Source: Parapristionchus giblindavisi
Lineage: Eukaryota; Nematoda; Chromadorea; Rhabditida; Diplogasteridae
Direction of reading: 5' to 3'
NCBI GenBank assembly: GCA_943737045.1
Contig: CALSFV010000025.1
Span: 124,001 to 188,000, forward strand
Length of the DNA stretch: 64,000 nucleotides
Within the stretch, counting starts at the first letter, position 1; each line of letters begins with the position of its first letter. The notes beneath the pieces were generated by a model that saw nothing but the letters and a program-made list of their open reading frames with translations, did not search any database and was not told the origin of the DNA. This document shows positions 1-20,654 of the stretch, in pieces. Position numbers and translations under genes: made by a program.

Positions 1-122
1 ATCATTATCCATCGTTCATGTATTGTTCATCTCACGTTTACCTATTCCATGGTGAATACAATTACTATTATCGTGTACGATGCAAGTAATTACAGTTCCA
101 AAGGATACGGTAACTACAGTAC

Positions 123-9298
<9,176 letters not shown>

Positions 9299-9818
9299 AG
9301 TCCTGAGCAATCGGGAGGTCACAAAGATCAAAGATCAATCACCAACAATATAATATAATCTGAGCAAAGTAAGGATAACAAGATAAAGAAGCTCCACCAG
9401 CCGTAGCCGATGTGGAAATGTGAGTTTGAATAACGAAGAACAGAGCCTAAGCCTAGAGGGGAAAATATAGAAGGAGCATAACAGCTGGAAGAAGCTCTCG
9501 CATGTTAACTGACAGAGGGTGTTCCCCAGATAAGAGTTGAAAGGAGAGACAAAAGGGAAAGAGGAGAGGATGAGAGAGGGAAGGCAACGAGAGACGCAGG
9601 ACGTGAGAGGTGAGTGTGCACGCCAAGCCACGCCCCCTTGGCACAATAGTTGAGCGCGATTGTGCAATGCCTTTCGCAAGAGATTCTTCTTATTGGAGTG
9701 AATAGAGGACGCACTAACGATGAGAATTTTATCGAAACGCATTGGGTAAAGCTATTCTAATTCATTTGACTCATGTCGTTCTCTATTGTCCACATTTTTT
9801 TAAAAGTTAAATTAACTA

Positions 9819-10992
9819 ACAAGGGAACTACCCCAGCTTGCTTTTTTCAAACTGTATAAAATTTTGCATAAGCATAGCTGAACATATTATAAGATCAGGT
9901 GTGAAGTCTAGAAATTCTGGCACGCAATAGCCGAGCCAGAAAAATGGTCCAAAGTTTTGACCCAGGCGCAGTCAAGTTTCACACGCTCTGTGTCAAAACG
10001 ATTTTACGATTCATGGTCTGTTCCCTGAAGGGAAAGAACAAGTGGAGCGGTGGTGTAGTGGCGAAGTGTCTTCGGTTACTTGGCAATAGTAGTGGGTTCG
10101 ATGCCACTATGCTGCTGCATTTTTTTGCATTTTTTCAGAGATCGATAAAAATTCAATAAATGTTTATTCAATAGTAAAATTTAAATAATAAAGTATTCTC
10201 TTGACCAATCTAAATTTTATATTGTGTATTTATCGTTTGTAACTTGATAATAATCGGACATGGTGGTAGCACAATTAATGTTCAATAGTTTCATTCATCA
10301 AATGTGCTGTTTGTGATAACACTTTTTGCTTTATTCATTTCATTGAGAATTACCATTATTGTTGATGTTCATCTATTTATTTCATCTTATTTTATGCTTC
10401 TCTGCTCATTTCTTGATTCTCTTTCCTTTCATATTTGAACTCCAAGTTACTCCCTATTCATCTACAATATTGTAATTTTCTGTTCTGTTCTTATTGTAAT
10501 ATTGTAATGTTCTGTTGTGATGATAAATTACATTAATTGTGCTACCACCATGTCCGATTATTATCAAGTTACAAACGATAAATACACAATATAAAATTTA
10601 GATTGGTCAAGAGAATACTTTATTATTTAAATTTTACTATTGAATAAACATTTATTGAATTTTTATCGATCTCTGAAAAAATGCAAAAAAAGCAGCAGCA
10701 TAGCGGCACCGAACCCACTACTATTGCCAGGTAACCGAAGACACTTCGCCACTACACCACCGCTCCACTTGTTCTTTCCATTCAGGGAATAGACCATGAA
10801 TCGTAAAATCGTTTTGACACAGAGCGTGTGAAACTTAACTGCGCCTGGGTCAAAACTTTGGACCAATTTTCTGGCTCGGCTATTGCGTGCCAGAATTTCT
10901 AGACTTCACACCTGATCTTATAATATGTTCAGCTATGCCTATGCAAAATTTCATACAGTTTGAAAAAAGCAAGCTGGGGTAGTTCCCTTGTA
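9819..10992. mobile_element. 1.17-kb palindromic element D with paired tRNA-like boxes
   Basis: Arms starting ACAAGGGAACTACCCCAGC face each other, with the centre near 10405. Each arm carries a pol III type-2 promoter: A box TGGTGTAGTGG at 10051-10061 and B box GGTTCGATGCC at 10095-10105 on the plus strand, mirrored around 10700-10770 on the minus strand. A T-run follows at about 10128. The element interrupts a copy of a dispersed repeat, whose other copy is in grp-1 intron 8 (counting the 51-nt exon). It lies between grp-1 and vms-1. Confidence 0.75.
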
Positions 10993-11215
10993 AGTAAATA
11001 AAATTACATTTTGAAAATTATGTTAAGATCATCTGAACAACAAAGGAAAATTCAAATTTAGGCCTTTGAATTCGTGTTTCACATACAACATTTCCATTGA
11101 TGATGTCGATAGATCGCAATGAATTATGTAGAGTTCGCAAAAATTGTGAGAAAAAATCAAATTTTACCATACTTATTCCGGACAGTCATACAGTTTTCTT
11201 AGAAATTTGATGGGA
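10993..11215. repeat. Dispersed AT-rich repeat, copy 1
   Basis: Shares long stretches with 16215-16535, including TTCGTGTTTCACATA, a GATGTCGATAGA-like block and TTTTCTTAGAAATT. Its left end continues on the other side of element D at about 9790-9818, so D inserted into it. No coding capacity is seen. Confidence 0.65.
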
Positions 11216-12798
11216 GTGTTGTCGATTAGGGCACATGACGAAGACAGAATAATTCAAAGCATTCCCTCGCATTACCCGGCCCGCAGATCAAAGATCACAT
11301 AATCTCAGATATACCGTAACCAATCCACAATGGTTCTCTGCCTTCGATCAGTCAAGGAATCAATCGATATAAATCAATAATCAATGAGTATTTATCCAGG
11401 CATAAAGTGGAGCATCGTAGAGTAGAGAGACCAATAGTGGAAAGAATGTGACTGATTTCGATTGAAAAATCAATAAATCGATGAATATACAATACAATAC
11501 AAACGAAACGCTTACATATTATTAATAAACAAATAAACTACCACTGAGAGATAAAGGAGGAGTAATAGGAAAACATAGACAAAAAAAGTTAAACGAATAT
11601 CCCCGAGCTATTGCTTGAAATCCTCCACTCTAGCCATACTTTCTCGTCGACGTGAAAAGCGAGAGAGGAGTGGTCAGAGCGAGGAAAGCTTGGGGATTAT
11701 TAATAAGAGTATCTACAAGGGAGGATTATTATGGTGGGGGAGGGTTGCAATAATAAAGACAATTAGGCAAATAAAGTAAATAATCTAATGACCGCGGCGA
11801 GCCGGGCTACTGGAATAGGCTCCAAATATATGTAAAAATCAATAATTAAACAAAAAAATCACTGAAACCTATTCCAGCCAGGCGCACCCTGATCAGACAA
11901 CATATACAAAAAGATATTCCAGGATTTGGAGCCGCACTGTCAACGGTCTCTGATATATGGAAGAGACCGTTAACAAACGGTTCATATCGTGTTCAAAAAT
12001 CACGAAAAGATGAGGAAAAGGGACGAGAGAGCGTGTGAAACTAGGAGAGTTTTCACTGCTCTCATTTCAATTTCGCAACTTTTGAACATTATTTGCAACC
12101 CTTCGGGGTGGACGGGAGGGGAACATAGACTGGGTCTATAATATGCAAGTGAGTGTGATTAAGAATTATCATAACGAAACAAAAATAGCTTAGCCATGCA
12201 ATCGATAAACATAGTAGTAGACATATAGCATACTGTAGTGGGGAATGGGACAGAGGGCAGAAAAAATGGTGGAAAATGCAAAATTAGGCAAAATATTGAC
12301 CCTACAAATTGGAAAGTACTGCACATGTGAGGGGAGGGATTGGAGCACGCAGGATCGAAATTGATTAACATGTTTGAAGTAAAGGTACAAATTATTGATT
12401 GGCAATGTGAACACAATACGGTAGATCAATCAATAAAGAAGATCAATAATTGAACTCATCATTTCTACTTACAAATCCTACAACGTGAGTGTGCTACAAG
12501 AGGATAGGAAACAATTATTGATTAGCACAAAGCATAACATAATACCGTAATACCAATTGTCGTTGCAAGAGAAAATCGATAACAATTTGATATAGTTCTA
12601 GTTACAAACACGATGCTAATCGATAATCAATCGATAATTAACATTCACCGGAAGTGCAAATTATGTGTGTGTGCCTGTTTACAACTGTCGATCAATACAA
12701 ATTAGTAGAGAGTAATGTACACCGGGGAATGGGCAGAGGCAAATCTAGTTTTGAACTGAGCAGAGTCCCGCACGGATTGTCAGCATACTGTAGATTGA
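11216..12798. other. Non-coding stretch downstream of grp-1
   Basis: About 1.6 kb with no exon I can support. It contains scattered TACCGTA and ATCAATCGAT motifs and one GATCAAAG run near 11286. The grp-1 3' UTR should occupy the high-coordinate end; a minus-strand AATAAA-like signal was not clearly identified. Confidence 0.5.
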
Positions 12799-13428
12799 CT
12801 AGGGTCGGAGGCAGTTGGCGATCGCCTCGATCCATCCTATGAGGTCCTCTTGTGAGGAGGCACACATGCGGTAGTTGGAGTGACGACCCTCGAACACTCG
12901 ACCGCCCGCCTGTAAAGCATGAAAGAGGAATGATTTAGTTAACCTCTGCTCAAATAACTACAGTATCCCCAGTTCCTTCCGCATAAAGAACTCCTTCCCA
13001 ATAATCGCACCAATGCTAAAACAATACAACAGCATCATAGTAACGTACCTACTCCCGACTACAACAAAACGCACATTACCGTACCTAAACTAACTACAGT
13101 ACCCCTAACCAAAATCAAGTATTACCGTTCCTAAACTAACTACCGCACCCCTAACCAAGAACAACTAGAAGCATACCTACAGCCAGTTACAACAAACCAA
13201 GCACACTACCATAACCTAAACAAACTACAGTACCCCTGACCAAAAGCAAGTATTACCGTACCTGAGCTAACTACAGTACCCCAAAGCAACGAAAACAGCT
13301 ATCGTACCTGTTCGGTCTTGCACGCCTTGATCTTCTCGTCCCTCAGCGCGAAGATCTCGAACATGTGCGGTCGCTGCGGCGCCTCCACTCGACGAATGCC
13401 AACGTCCTGGAATTTATTTATTTATTAA

Positions 13429-13491
<63 letters not shown>

Positions 13492-16400
13492 ATCCTAGAA
13501 TGCAAGAGGAGTACTGTGGTGTAGTGTGGTGAGATGGTGCGACGAATCGTCACCACACCACTAGCAGTTACCGTACCTTTATCGGAATTATTCCTTTCGG
13601 CGAGCGATCCAACTGGTTGTCAAAATAGAACAGGCAGCCGTCCGCGAGGATGAACCTAAAGACGTTCAAAAATTTTATTGTAAAATAATAAAAATATTTT
13701 TAAATTTCAATAGATCGTTGAGATCAAAAGGTAAAATGCACTAACACAGAAACACATATTCAATAGATAAAACCTTCCAAACAATCAAAAATTCTTCCAA
13801 TCAGTCAATCAATCAATAAAATCCCCCAATCAATCGATAAACAGTATACTCACCATCGCCGCTTCCACATGAGAGGTCCCACGACGAATGCCTGATTGCT
13901 GCTCTGCTTGTACAGCCATCCCTCGCGGATCGGATCGATGAAGGGATCGCTCTGACGGCCGACCTCGTCCTGAACGGAAGAACGAGTATACGGTAGGAGA
14001 TGGATACGGTAGCTGTATAAGCACAGCCGTCAGTTTAAACATAGTCTGAGAAAGATAACATATTGCTACTAATCGTTTCTTGACAATAATGACATTTTAA
14101 TTACTAATTGTTATGATGGATATATCGGTTATTGGAATTTTCCTTGCTGTATCATGAAATACTCGCAGCACAAAATCCACAGGTTGGCAAGGTTGACACT
14201 GATGGACTCACGCATCACGGTTTTATCTTCATTGCGAAAGCCAAAACGACAGCTCAACATGGAAACTCTCAAATTTAACGCGCTCTCGCTTGATAACTTG
14301 TTTTAAATTCGAGCAAATTCTTGCGCTCGTCTGATTCTCATTCATTTTCATTGAAGAAACGGTTTAAAAAACAACCAACACAACTCTACACAAGTATTGA
14401 AAAATATATCCAAATGCACGGCTTTGAACGAAAAAAAAAATAGTTAAACTCGTGCAGCACGACTTTTATCATTTTAATTTCGTTCACGCTCGTATCGGCC
14501 GTGTATTTGCGGATCCCTACTGTGGTATATCCACCGACACTTCAATTGCGAGAGCCTGGTTGCCCACATTTTTAAATCACTTAAAAATAATATAATCCCG
14601 ATCATCATCCCCCCCCCCCCGCATACCTCGGGCAGCTTGAAGGGCTGCTTCTGGATGCTGTCGTAGATACCGGCGATGATGTCGGGAGGCACGCCGTGGT
14701 CCTGCACCGACTCCTTGTTCATCGCTAGGAATCTGGAAATCAATCAATCGCTAAATCAATCAATCAATCAATAAAAGAACAAAATTCAAGCCGACCAGCC
14801 TTCATGAAAACTATATTTATATCTATTTTGATCGATATTATCATTCTGTATCATAATCTGAGTGCCTGTACACTCAAAATTGCGCACACTCTAATAAAGA
14901 ATAATATAAATAAGCAAGTATGGTATATTGATCGATTTATCAAGAGATGCGCTACACATAAATTCTTTATACGTCGCTCTTCCCTACATCAAAGTTTGAT
15001 GATCAAACTTCCATCGGGAATTCTGGCCACCGATAATGGCGTCAAGGCATCGATAAATAACCTAAGCAAGCGTACCTATCGAGCGATGGCTTGTCCTTGA
15101 CCGCTGGATTGTGCAGTAGTGTGTTCAGCATGATGCACGAGTACGACAGGACGTGCGCCGTCTCTGGACTGTCGAAGAAACTCACGCCATTCGTCACCTG
15201 CTGCGTGACGAAGAAGTGCTCGGCAAACTGCAACAAGGAGAGGATTACGGTCAGACATGGTCTCTAGCTATCCCATGGGCATAGGTCGAAAAGTATGTTA
15301 CAAAGTACAAAACCTGACCGCATTTTGAGCCGAAATTTTCCAAAAATCGAAAAACCTGACCGCATTTTGAGCAAAAATTTCACAAAAATCGAAAAACCTG
15401 ACCGCATTTTTAAAACGGATAACCTAGCTATTCGATCTATGCCCATGTGATAGACCCACCCGCAAAAATTTGCCTTTTATGGGTACCCACCCGCTACATT
15501 GGAGCATAAATTGACGATTATCTAGATTTTTTTCACGGTTTTTATGGTACCCACACGCATTGGAAGGGTCTGGGATATTGATAGACTATCACTGATTACG
15601 GTAGCCACACCATGAAAGAGTATCGCGGAGTGAACTTGGTAGTCGCACGCGATCAGCTATCACGAACTGAGTGCGTAATGAGGATCATATAACACCCGTG
15701 CCCAAGGTTTCGCAAACCCCGCGATTTCATGCACCTCAGAGCAAATAAAGCACGTATTACTAATTTCAACGTACTGATTCGGTTATTGCGTTAACAAATT
15801 GACAATTACAGAACCACAAAGAAACAACAAGATGATGTATAATATTCCACATTTAGTGATCTCCCACTGCTTTACCTGATCTTCATTCAATAGATTATCC
15901 ATGTGTATCTTTTTATGTTTAAAAATACTAGCGTTTTTTTTTGTTGAGAATATCATAGGTATCGGTCGAATAGCCGGTCAGGTTTTTCGATTTTTGTGAA
16001 ATTTTGGCTGAAGATCCGGTCAGGCTTGGTACTTTGTAACATACTTTTCCACCTATGATCATAGGGTCCAAAGATCAAAGATCAAACCTTTGCCATCATT
16101 CGCTCAATCTTCTGCGATTCGCCAGGAAGACGGAAAGACCACAAGAACATTCTGAATATATATTTTAAAATTATTTCCTTAAAATTTAATTGCTTTTTTT
16201 TCAAAAATTCTTAATTAAATTAACTAACAATAAACATGCAAAATGGCATTTAAGGTATAACAGTCTGAACAACCAAAGGCAAATTCACATTAAACCCTTT
16301 TAATTCGTGTTTCACATATAGCATTTCAATCGAAGAAGTCGATAGACCGCAATGAATGCAGAATGTATATGTGTATATGTATATGTAGAATGATTTCTTC

Positions 16401-19400
16401 TTCTGCACTTAGTGATGATAAGTTAAATGTATTGTATTGTATTGTAATGTAGAATGTGCCAAAATTGTGAGAAGGATTCAATTTTAACCATATTTTTTAG
16501 TATTTTGGGACCGTTTTCTTAGAAATTAGCAACGTAATTATGGTGCTACCGTATACCTGAGTGCGCCGACGAGATCGAGGTTCTGAAAATCGTGTAGGCG
16601 AACAAATTCCTCGAGTACCTGCAAATTGATTTGTCTTTATTATTTTATGTATTTCCATTCTTTTCAAGACATTTAAAAAAGATAACTTTGTCCAATATGG
16701 CAACTACTGTATGCATTCTTATCATGATGGCTTTGAACAAGTGCTAGATTAATCAGCAAAGATCAAAGATCAAACCTGTAGATTGAACGGATCATTGCTG
16801 CCCAGGTACTCTCCAATTGCCTTTTTGCTCAGACCCTCGCCCTAAAAAATAAACAATTAAATATAAATTTAAATGGGAAAATTGCTCCGAGGTGAGCAAA
16901 CTACACACAGCCATACATACTTATTTATTTGTTACATATTGTTTATGTTGGCACATAACTAGTAGTTACATGAAGTGTTTACAGCATCTGGTCCAAAATA
17001 TCAAGACCTCATGTCTTACAACTGTGAAGAATATAATTGTTCTTACTCTACATTTCAATCATACAAACGTAAAAGGGAAATGAAATGGGAATAAGGGGCA
17101 ATATTGATCGATTGAATGATCTCCCTTACTCATACCGAACACAACTTACTTTTCTCAACTTGAGCGCTCGCTCTTCTGGGGCCAGGTTTCTCAGCGATCC
17201 CTACACAAAAGCAAACACAATAAGCACCCTCTATTATCGATTTTTTGTTGAAATTATCGATTTTTCTAATCATTCTAACTACAAGCTGCATGCAGTACTT
17301 CTATGAGCAGAACGAAATTTAGAGCCAAAAAAATCAATAAACCATTATGACATAATCGATAAATCAGAAAATAAATCAATTATTGGATAAACGAATCAAT
17401 AATATTCTGAGTTAATCAATAATCAATAACTACAGTACCTGAAAGAGGAAGGCGGCAACGCTCGCGGGAGTCTGCTCCACGAGACCACGTTTGATCAGGA
17501 ATTCGAGACCCTGAAGTATTGATTGATTTAATTTGAGATGAATCAAACTAAAAACTACTTCAGAACAGTATATTCACATTAACCGTATAGAGAAAAAAAA
17601 CGAGAATCAAAAATTTTCCATTTTATGCTTGTAAAAGGAATCACCGAAACCCCATACCAACTGCTGGAGAAAAAAGTGGAAGAGTTTTGGAATAAATATC
17701 AAATTCAAACGAGTACACCGATCAAACTACAACTTCAGCAAAGATCAAACTACAACACCAATAACGATTAAATATCAAACTACAACTGCAATAAATATCA
17801 AAGATCAAACTACACTTACATCATCGGGATCGGCATTGAATCGTTTCTTGCCTTGAATCAGCATCGCTTGGCGTTCCTTCGACGAGTCGTCCACATAGTA
17901 GAGGTTCTCCAGTTCGCCTGGGAGATCAAAGATCAAACTACAACAGTTATAACGATTAAAGATCAAACTGCAGAGGAGTACGTACGAAAAACAGAGGAAA
18001 TCGCGACTGTTTTTTAGCATTGCTATCAGTGGTAATCTTCAAGAGTGGAGATGAAAGAGGGATTAGACGCCTAAACGCTCCTCTAATCGGACAGAAGTAA
18101 AGATACTGGGCATTACGGTTGCAAACTTCGGTTCGGTTCGTCGGTTAACCGTAGGCAAAATAAGGGGAGGAGCAACTCGACTGGTTTAAATGGTTAACCA
18201 TCTGTGGGCGAGAACGTCAACCGAAGTTTGGCGGGGAGAGAGCGTTATTGGAAGAGAATGAACATAAAAACGATTAATTAAATCTCAAAGTATTTTAAAT
18301 TCAGAAAAAAACACCCAAACTATGCGCAGGGATACCTTTGGAAAGATTAGAAATTTGAATAACCAGACCGGTTTGAAGCGACGTAGGCAACCCTACTGGG
18401 TATGTTGTCGGCGAAAACATAAGAGCATAAAAAGAAGTGTTTGTGACGCGTATGTGAATGCGTTTCGGGTGTGTGTTTCAAGCCATCATTCTCTACTTGC
18501 ATGACACTCAAGGCTCTAGTTATCTTTCTCGTCCTTATCTAAGCTCTATCATTGTTTGATCTCTCAGACTAGATCAAAAGAGAATATCAGAAGATAGATT
18601 CAAGAGCAGAAATTGACAGAAAACGACTCCCAAACAGAAAATGGCATGATAAAATCAGATTTGGGGAACTCCCATATTTACGCCTTACTCCATGTCTGCA
18701 TCAACGTCGTTCCCAACAAAGCCCATGGGTGAAGACCGAAAATAGACGAGAAAATACCATATCGCATGTGCGTAAATACCAAACGGTAATTCGTGCATCT
18801 TTGACAATCTTATAGATTGCTTAGAATAGAATGGACAAGTAACATAATTATAAGGCATAATAAGAAGTATAATTAATTTAATTTAAATAATAAAACATAC
18901 CTTCCACATTCTGTAGCTCACTCTTGATCTGTTCGATTTCGTTGATCAGGTCTGCCTGAAAACAATTTAATTAACACAATTCAATATATAATTAGCCAAA
19001 AAGGAAACATAATCAAATACAGCACGACTAGGAATAGTGTACGACTCAACGACGTTTGGACAAACTCTATGCGAGACGTAATTAGCGTTGGTGGAATCGA
19101 GTTAAGGCCTTCAGAAGGATGGGGCACGGGGAAAGGCAAGACGAGGCAATTACACAGAGAGACAAACAACCAACCTTTCGCTTTCGGAGAACCCGCAAAT
19201 TCACTCGCTCTTCTGGTGTGAGATCTGCTACCTGCAAAGATAATTACAATAATATGATAAATAAATAAATATTAAAATAAATAAATATGATTTTCAAAGG
19301 CTCACGAACTTCACTTGGCTTTCAACGGCAGAATAACCACTCCGCACATAAAACATCGCATGTAAAAATAACTTATATATATTAGTGTTTTATTGCATTT

Positions 19401-19474
19401 GGATAGAATATCGATCAATCGATAGGAAAAACAATCAATATACTTACGGCAAAGTGTTGTCCAGCCGACGCCAT
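12799..19474 (-). CDS. grp-1: Cytohesin/ARNO-family Arf guanine-nucleotide exchange factor
   Basis: Fifteen exons: 19474-19448, 19231-19175, 18955-18901, 17917-17820, 17510-17439, 17200-17150, 16841-16776, 16618-16557, 16151-16088, 15227-15076, 14732-14627, 13969-13854, 13655-13577, 13406-13308, 12909-12799. They total 1,215 nt, giving 404 residues. The N-terminus carries the cytohesin signature DLTPEER and a short coiled coil. The Sec7 domain follows, with the glutamic finger in GEGLSKKAIGEYLG (Glu about 122) and SYSCIMLNTLLHNP. The C-terminal PH domain starts near EGWLYK and ends WIEAIANCLRP. The family activates Arf GTPases at the plasma membrane and Golgi and binds phosphoinositides through PH. 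Exon 6 (17 codons) is absent from typical cytohesins and may be alternative; without it the protein is 387 residues. vms-1 lies downstream on the same strand. Confidence 0.93.
13411..13493. repeat. (AAAT)n microsatellite
   Basis: About twenty TAAA/TTTA tetranucleotide units in the grp-1 intron just upstream of exon 14. Confidence 0.9.
15280..15441. repeat. CATAGGTCGA MITE copy (grp-1 intron)
   Basis: Ends CATAGGTCGAAAAGTATGTT and AGCTATTCGATCTATG form an imperfect terminal inverted repeat. Inside are three tandem units of about 40 bp around CTGACCGCATTTTGAGC. One of six copies in the window. Confidence 0.8.
15954..16057. repeat. CATAGGTCGA MITE copy, inverted, same grp-1 intron
   Basis: Reverse-oriented degraded copy with CGGTCAGG and TTGGTACTTTGTAACATACT. 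It shares an intron with the copy at 15280-15441, so the two could pair in the transcript. Confidence 0.7.
16215..16535. repeat. Dispersed AT-rich repeat, copy 2
   Basis: Longer relative of 10993-11215, located in grp-1 intron 8 (counting the 51-nt exon). It includes a local expansion of GTATATGTATATGTA and ATTGTATTGTATTGTAA. Confidence 0.6.
18122..18227. repeat. Imperfect inverted repeat in grp-1 intron
   Basis: AACTTCGGTT ... AACCGAAGTT at the ends with nested GGTTAACC blocks. Could form a hairpin; no protein signal. Confidence 0.5.
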
Positions 19475-20654
19475 GTGTGTCTACTCTTTGGTATGGAATA
19501 GGATGTATCTTTGGTTCAATTAAGCGAGTGGGCTGAGATCCTGAATAGAATTTCACGTGATACATGAGACAAATAAGCAATCGTAGCCACTTCCCGAGGG
19601 CACACATACAGCTGTTCATGGACCAAAAAGAGTATAATCGAAGGCAATTAGTGTTTCTCGGATCGACGAGAAGAAAAGTAGAGCAGACGAGAAAGAAAAC
19701 GGAAGAATAGAACAGCAAAAAGCTGCATAGAAAGACCATTTCTACGTATATCAAAGGGCTAAGCGCAGAATGTGTATGGGGAAGATAAAGGGAAGAGGGA
19801 GAGGGAGAGATAAAGAAGGAGAAGGAGAGATAAAGAGAAGGAAGAAGAGTAGCAAAACCAGCTGGGTTCTCTTATTTTACGGGGCGCGTCTAACCACACC
19901 ACAAAGGCGTCATTAAAGATACAAGCGCGCCAAGCACAACAGTGTTGGCGCGTTTCGATTTCAGCTTTTTTAGCTTTTTCATGCAGAGATGGTTCAAAAG
20001 CAGGTCACATTTTGCGAACGCAACAGAGCGATTAATTCGCGGAAGAATGCTCTAGCTGAGGATTGATTAGTCTCGTTTCATTATAATTACAATCAGCACA
20101 ATTAAAGATCCAATTAACTGAGACTATCAATCTCTGGTCATGAGATCCCCTTCTGCTTCACAGAGCTAATCCAGATAAGATAAGAACGATGAAATTAAAA
20201 AAAATAAAAGATATAGGAGAAAATAAATAAATAAAACTTCATAAAACTAAACATAATCCGTTTTACTTTAAATAAAGAATTTGTATCTTGATTGAACAAA
20301 GATCGATGAAGTTGCGATAATTTTTATAACTTCCACCTCATTATTGTCATTTCATTCGGCCGTGAACGGTCGCTCATTCAATATGCCCTTGGTTCCGTCC
20401 TTCATCGCTCGTTTATTCAAGTGAAGCTAGGTTTGCTTAGATCAAAGATCAAAGATAAATTTCAGAAAAGCTCCAGTCAAACAGACAGTGCTAAATGAAG
20501 GCGAAGTACCTGAGCAAAGTAAATTCTTTAAAGATTAAAAAATAATATGCAATAAGTATAAAAAATACGTATGTAATGTAAAAAAAAGACTTTTTAAAAA
20601 TCAATCAATAAATACTACCGTATGCATAATTACCGTATACGTAATTCAGGAAAG
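19475..20654. promoter_or_regulatory. Divergent intergenic region between grp-1 and the pseudokinase
   Basis: About 1.2 kb separates two start codons on opposite strands, so promoters for both genes probably lie here. It contains purine-rich GAGAGGGAGA runs (19790-19850) and one GATCAAAGATCAAAG run near 20440. I recognise no specific factor site. A 147-codon minus-strand ORF here has no gene-like features. Confidence 0.5.

Noticed and set aside
9335..9742. 135-codon minus-strand ORF between vms-1 and element D
   Set aside because: Compositionally odd (Ser/Leu/Cys-rich), no splice partner in phase with the first vms-1 exon, no recognisable domain.
19311..19754. 147-codon minus-strand ORF upstream of grp-1
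   Set aside because: Overlaps the grp-1 start exon region in another frame, hydrophobic low-complexity content, no supporting splice sites.
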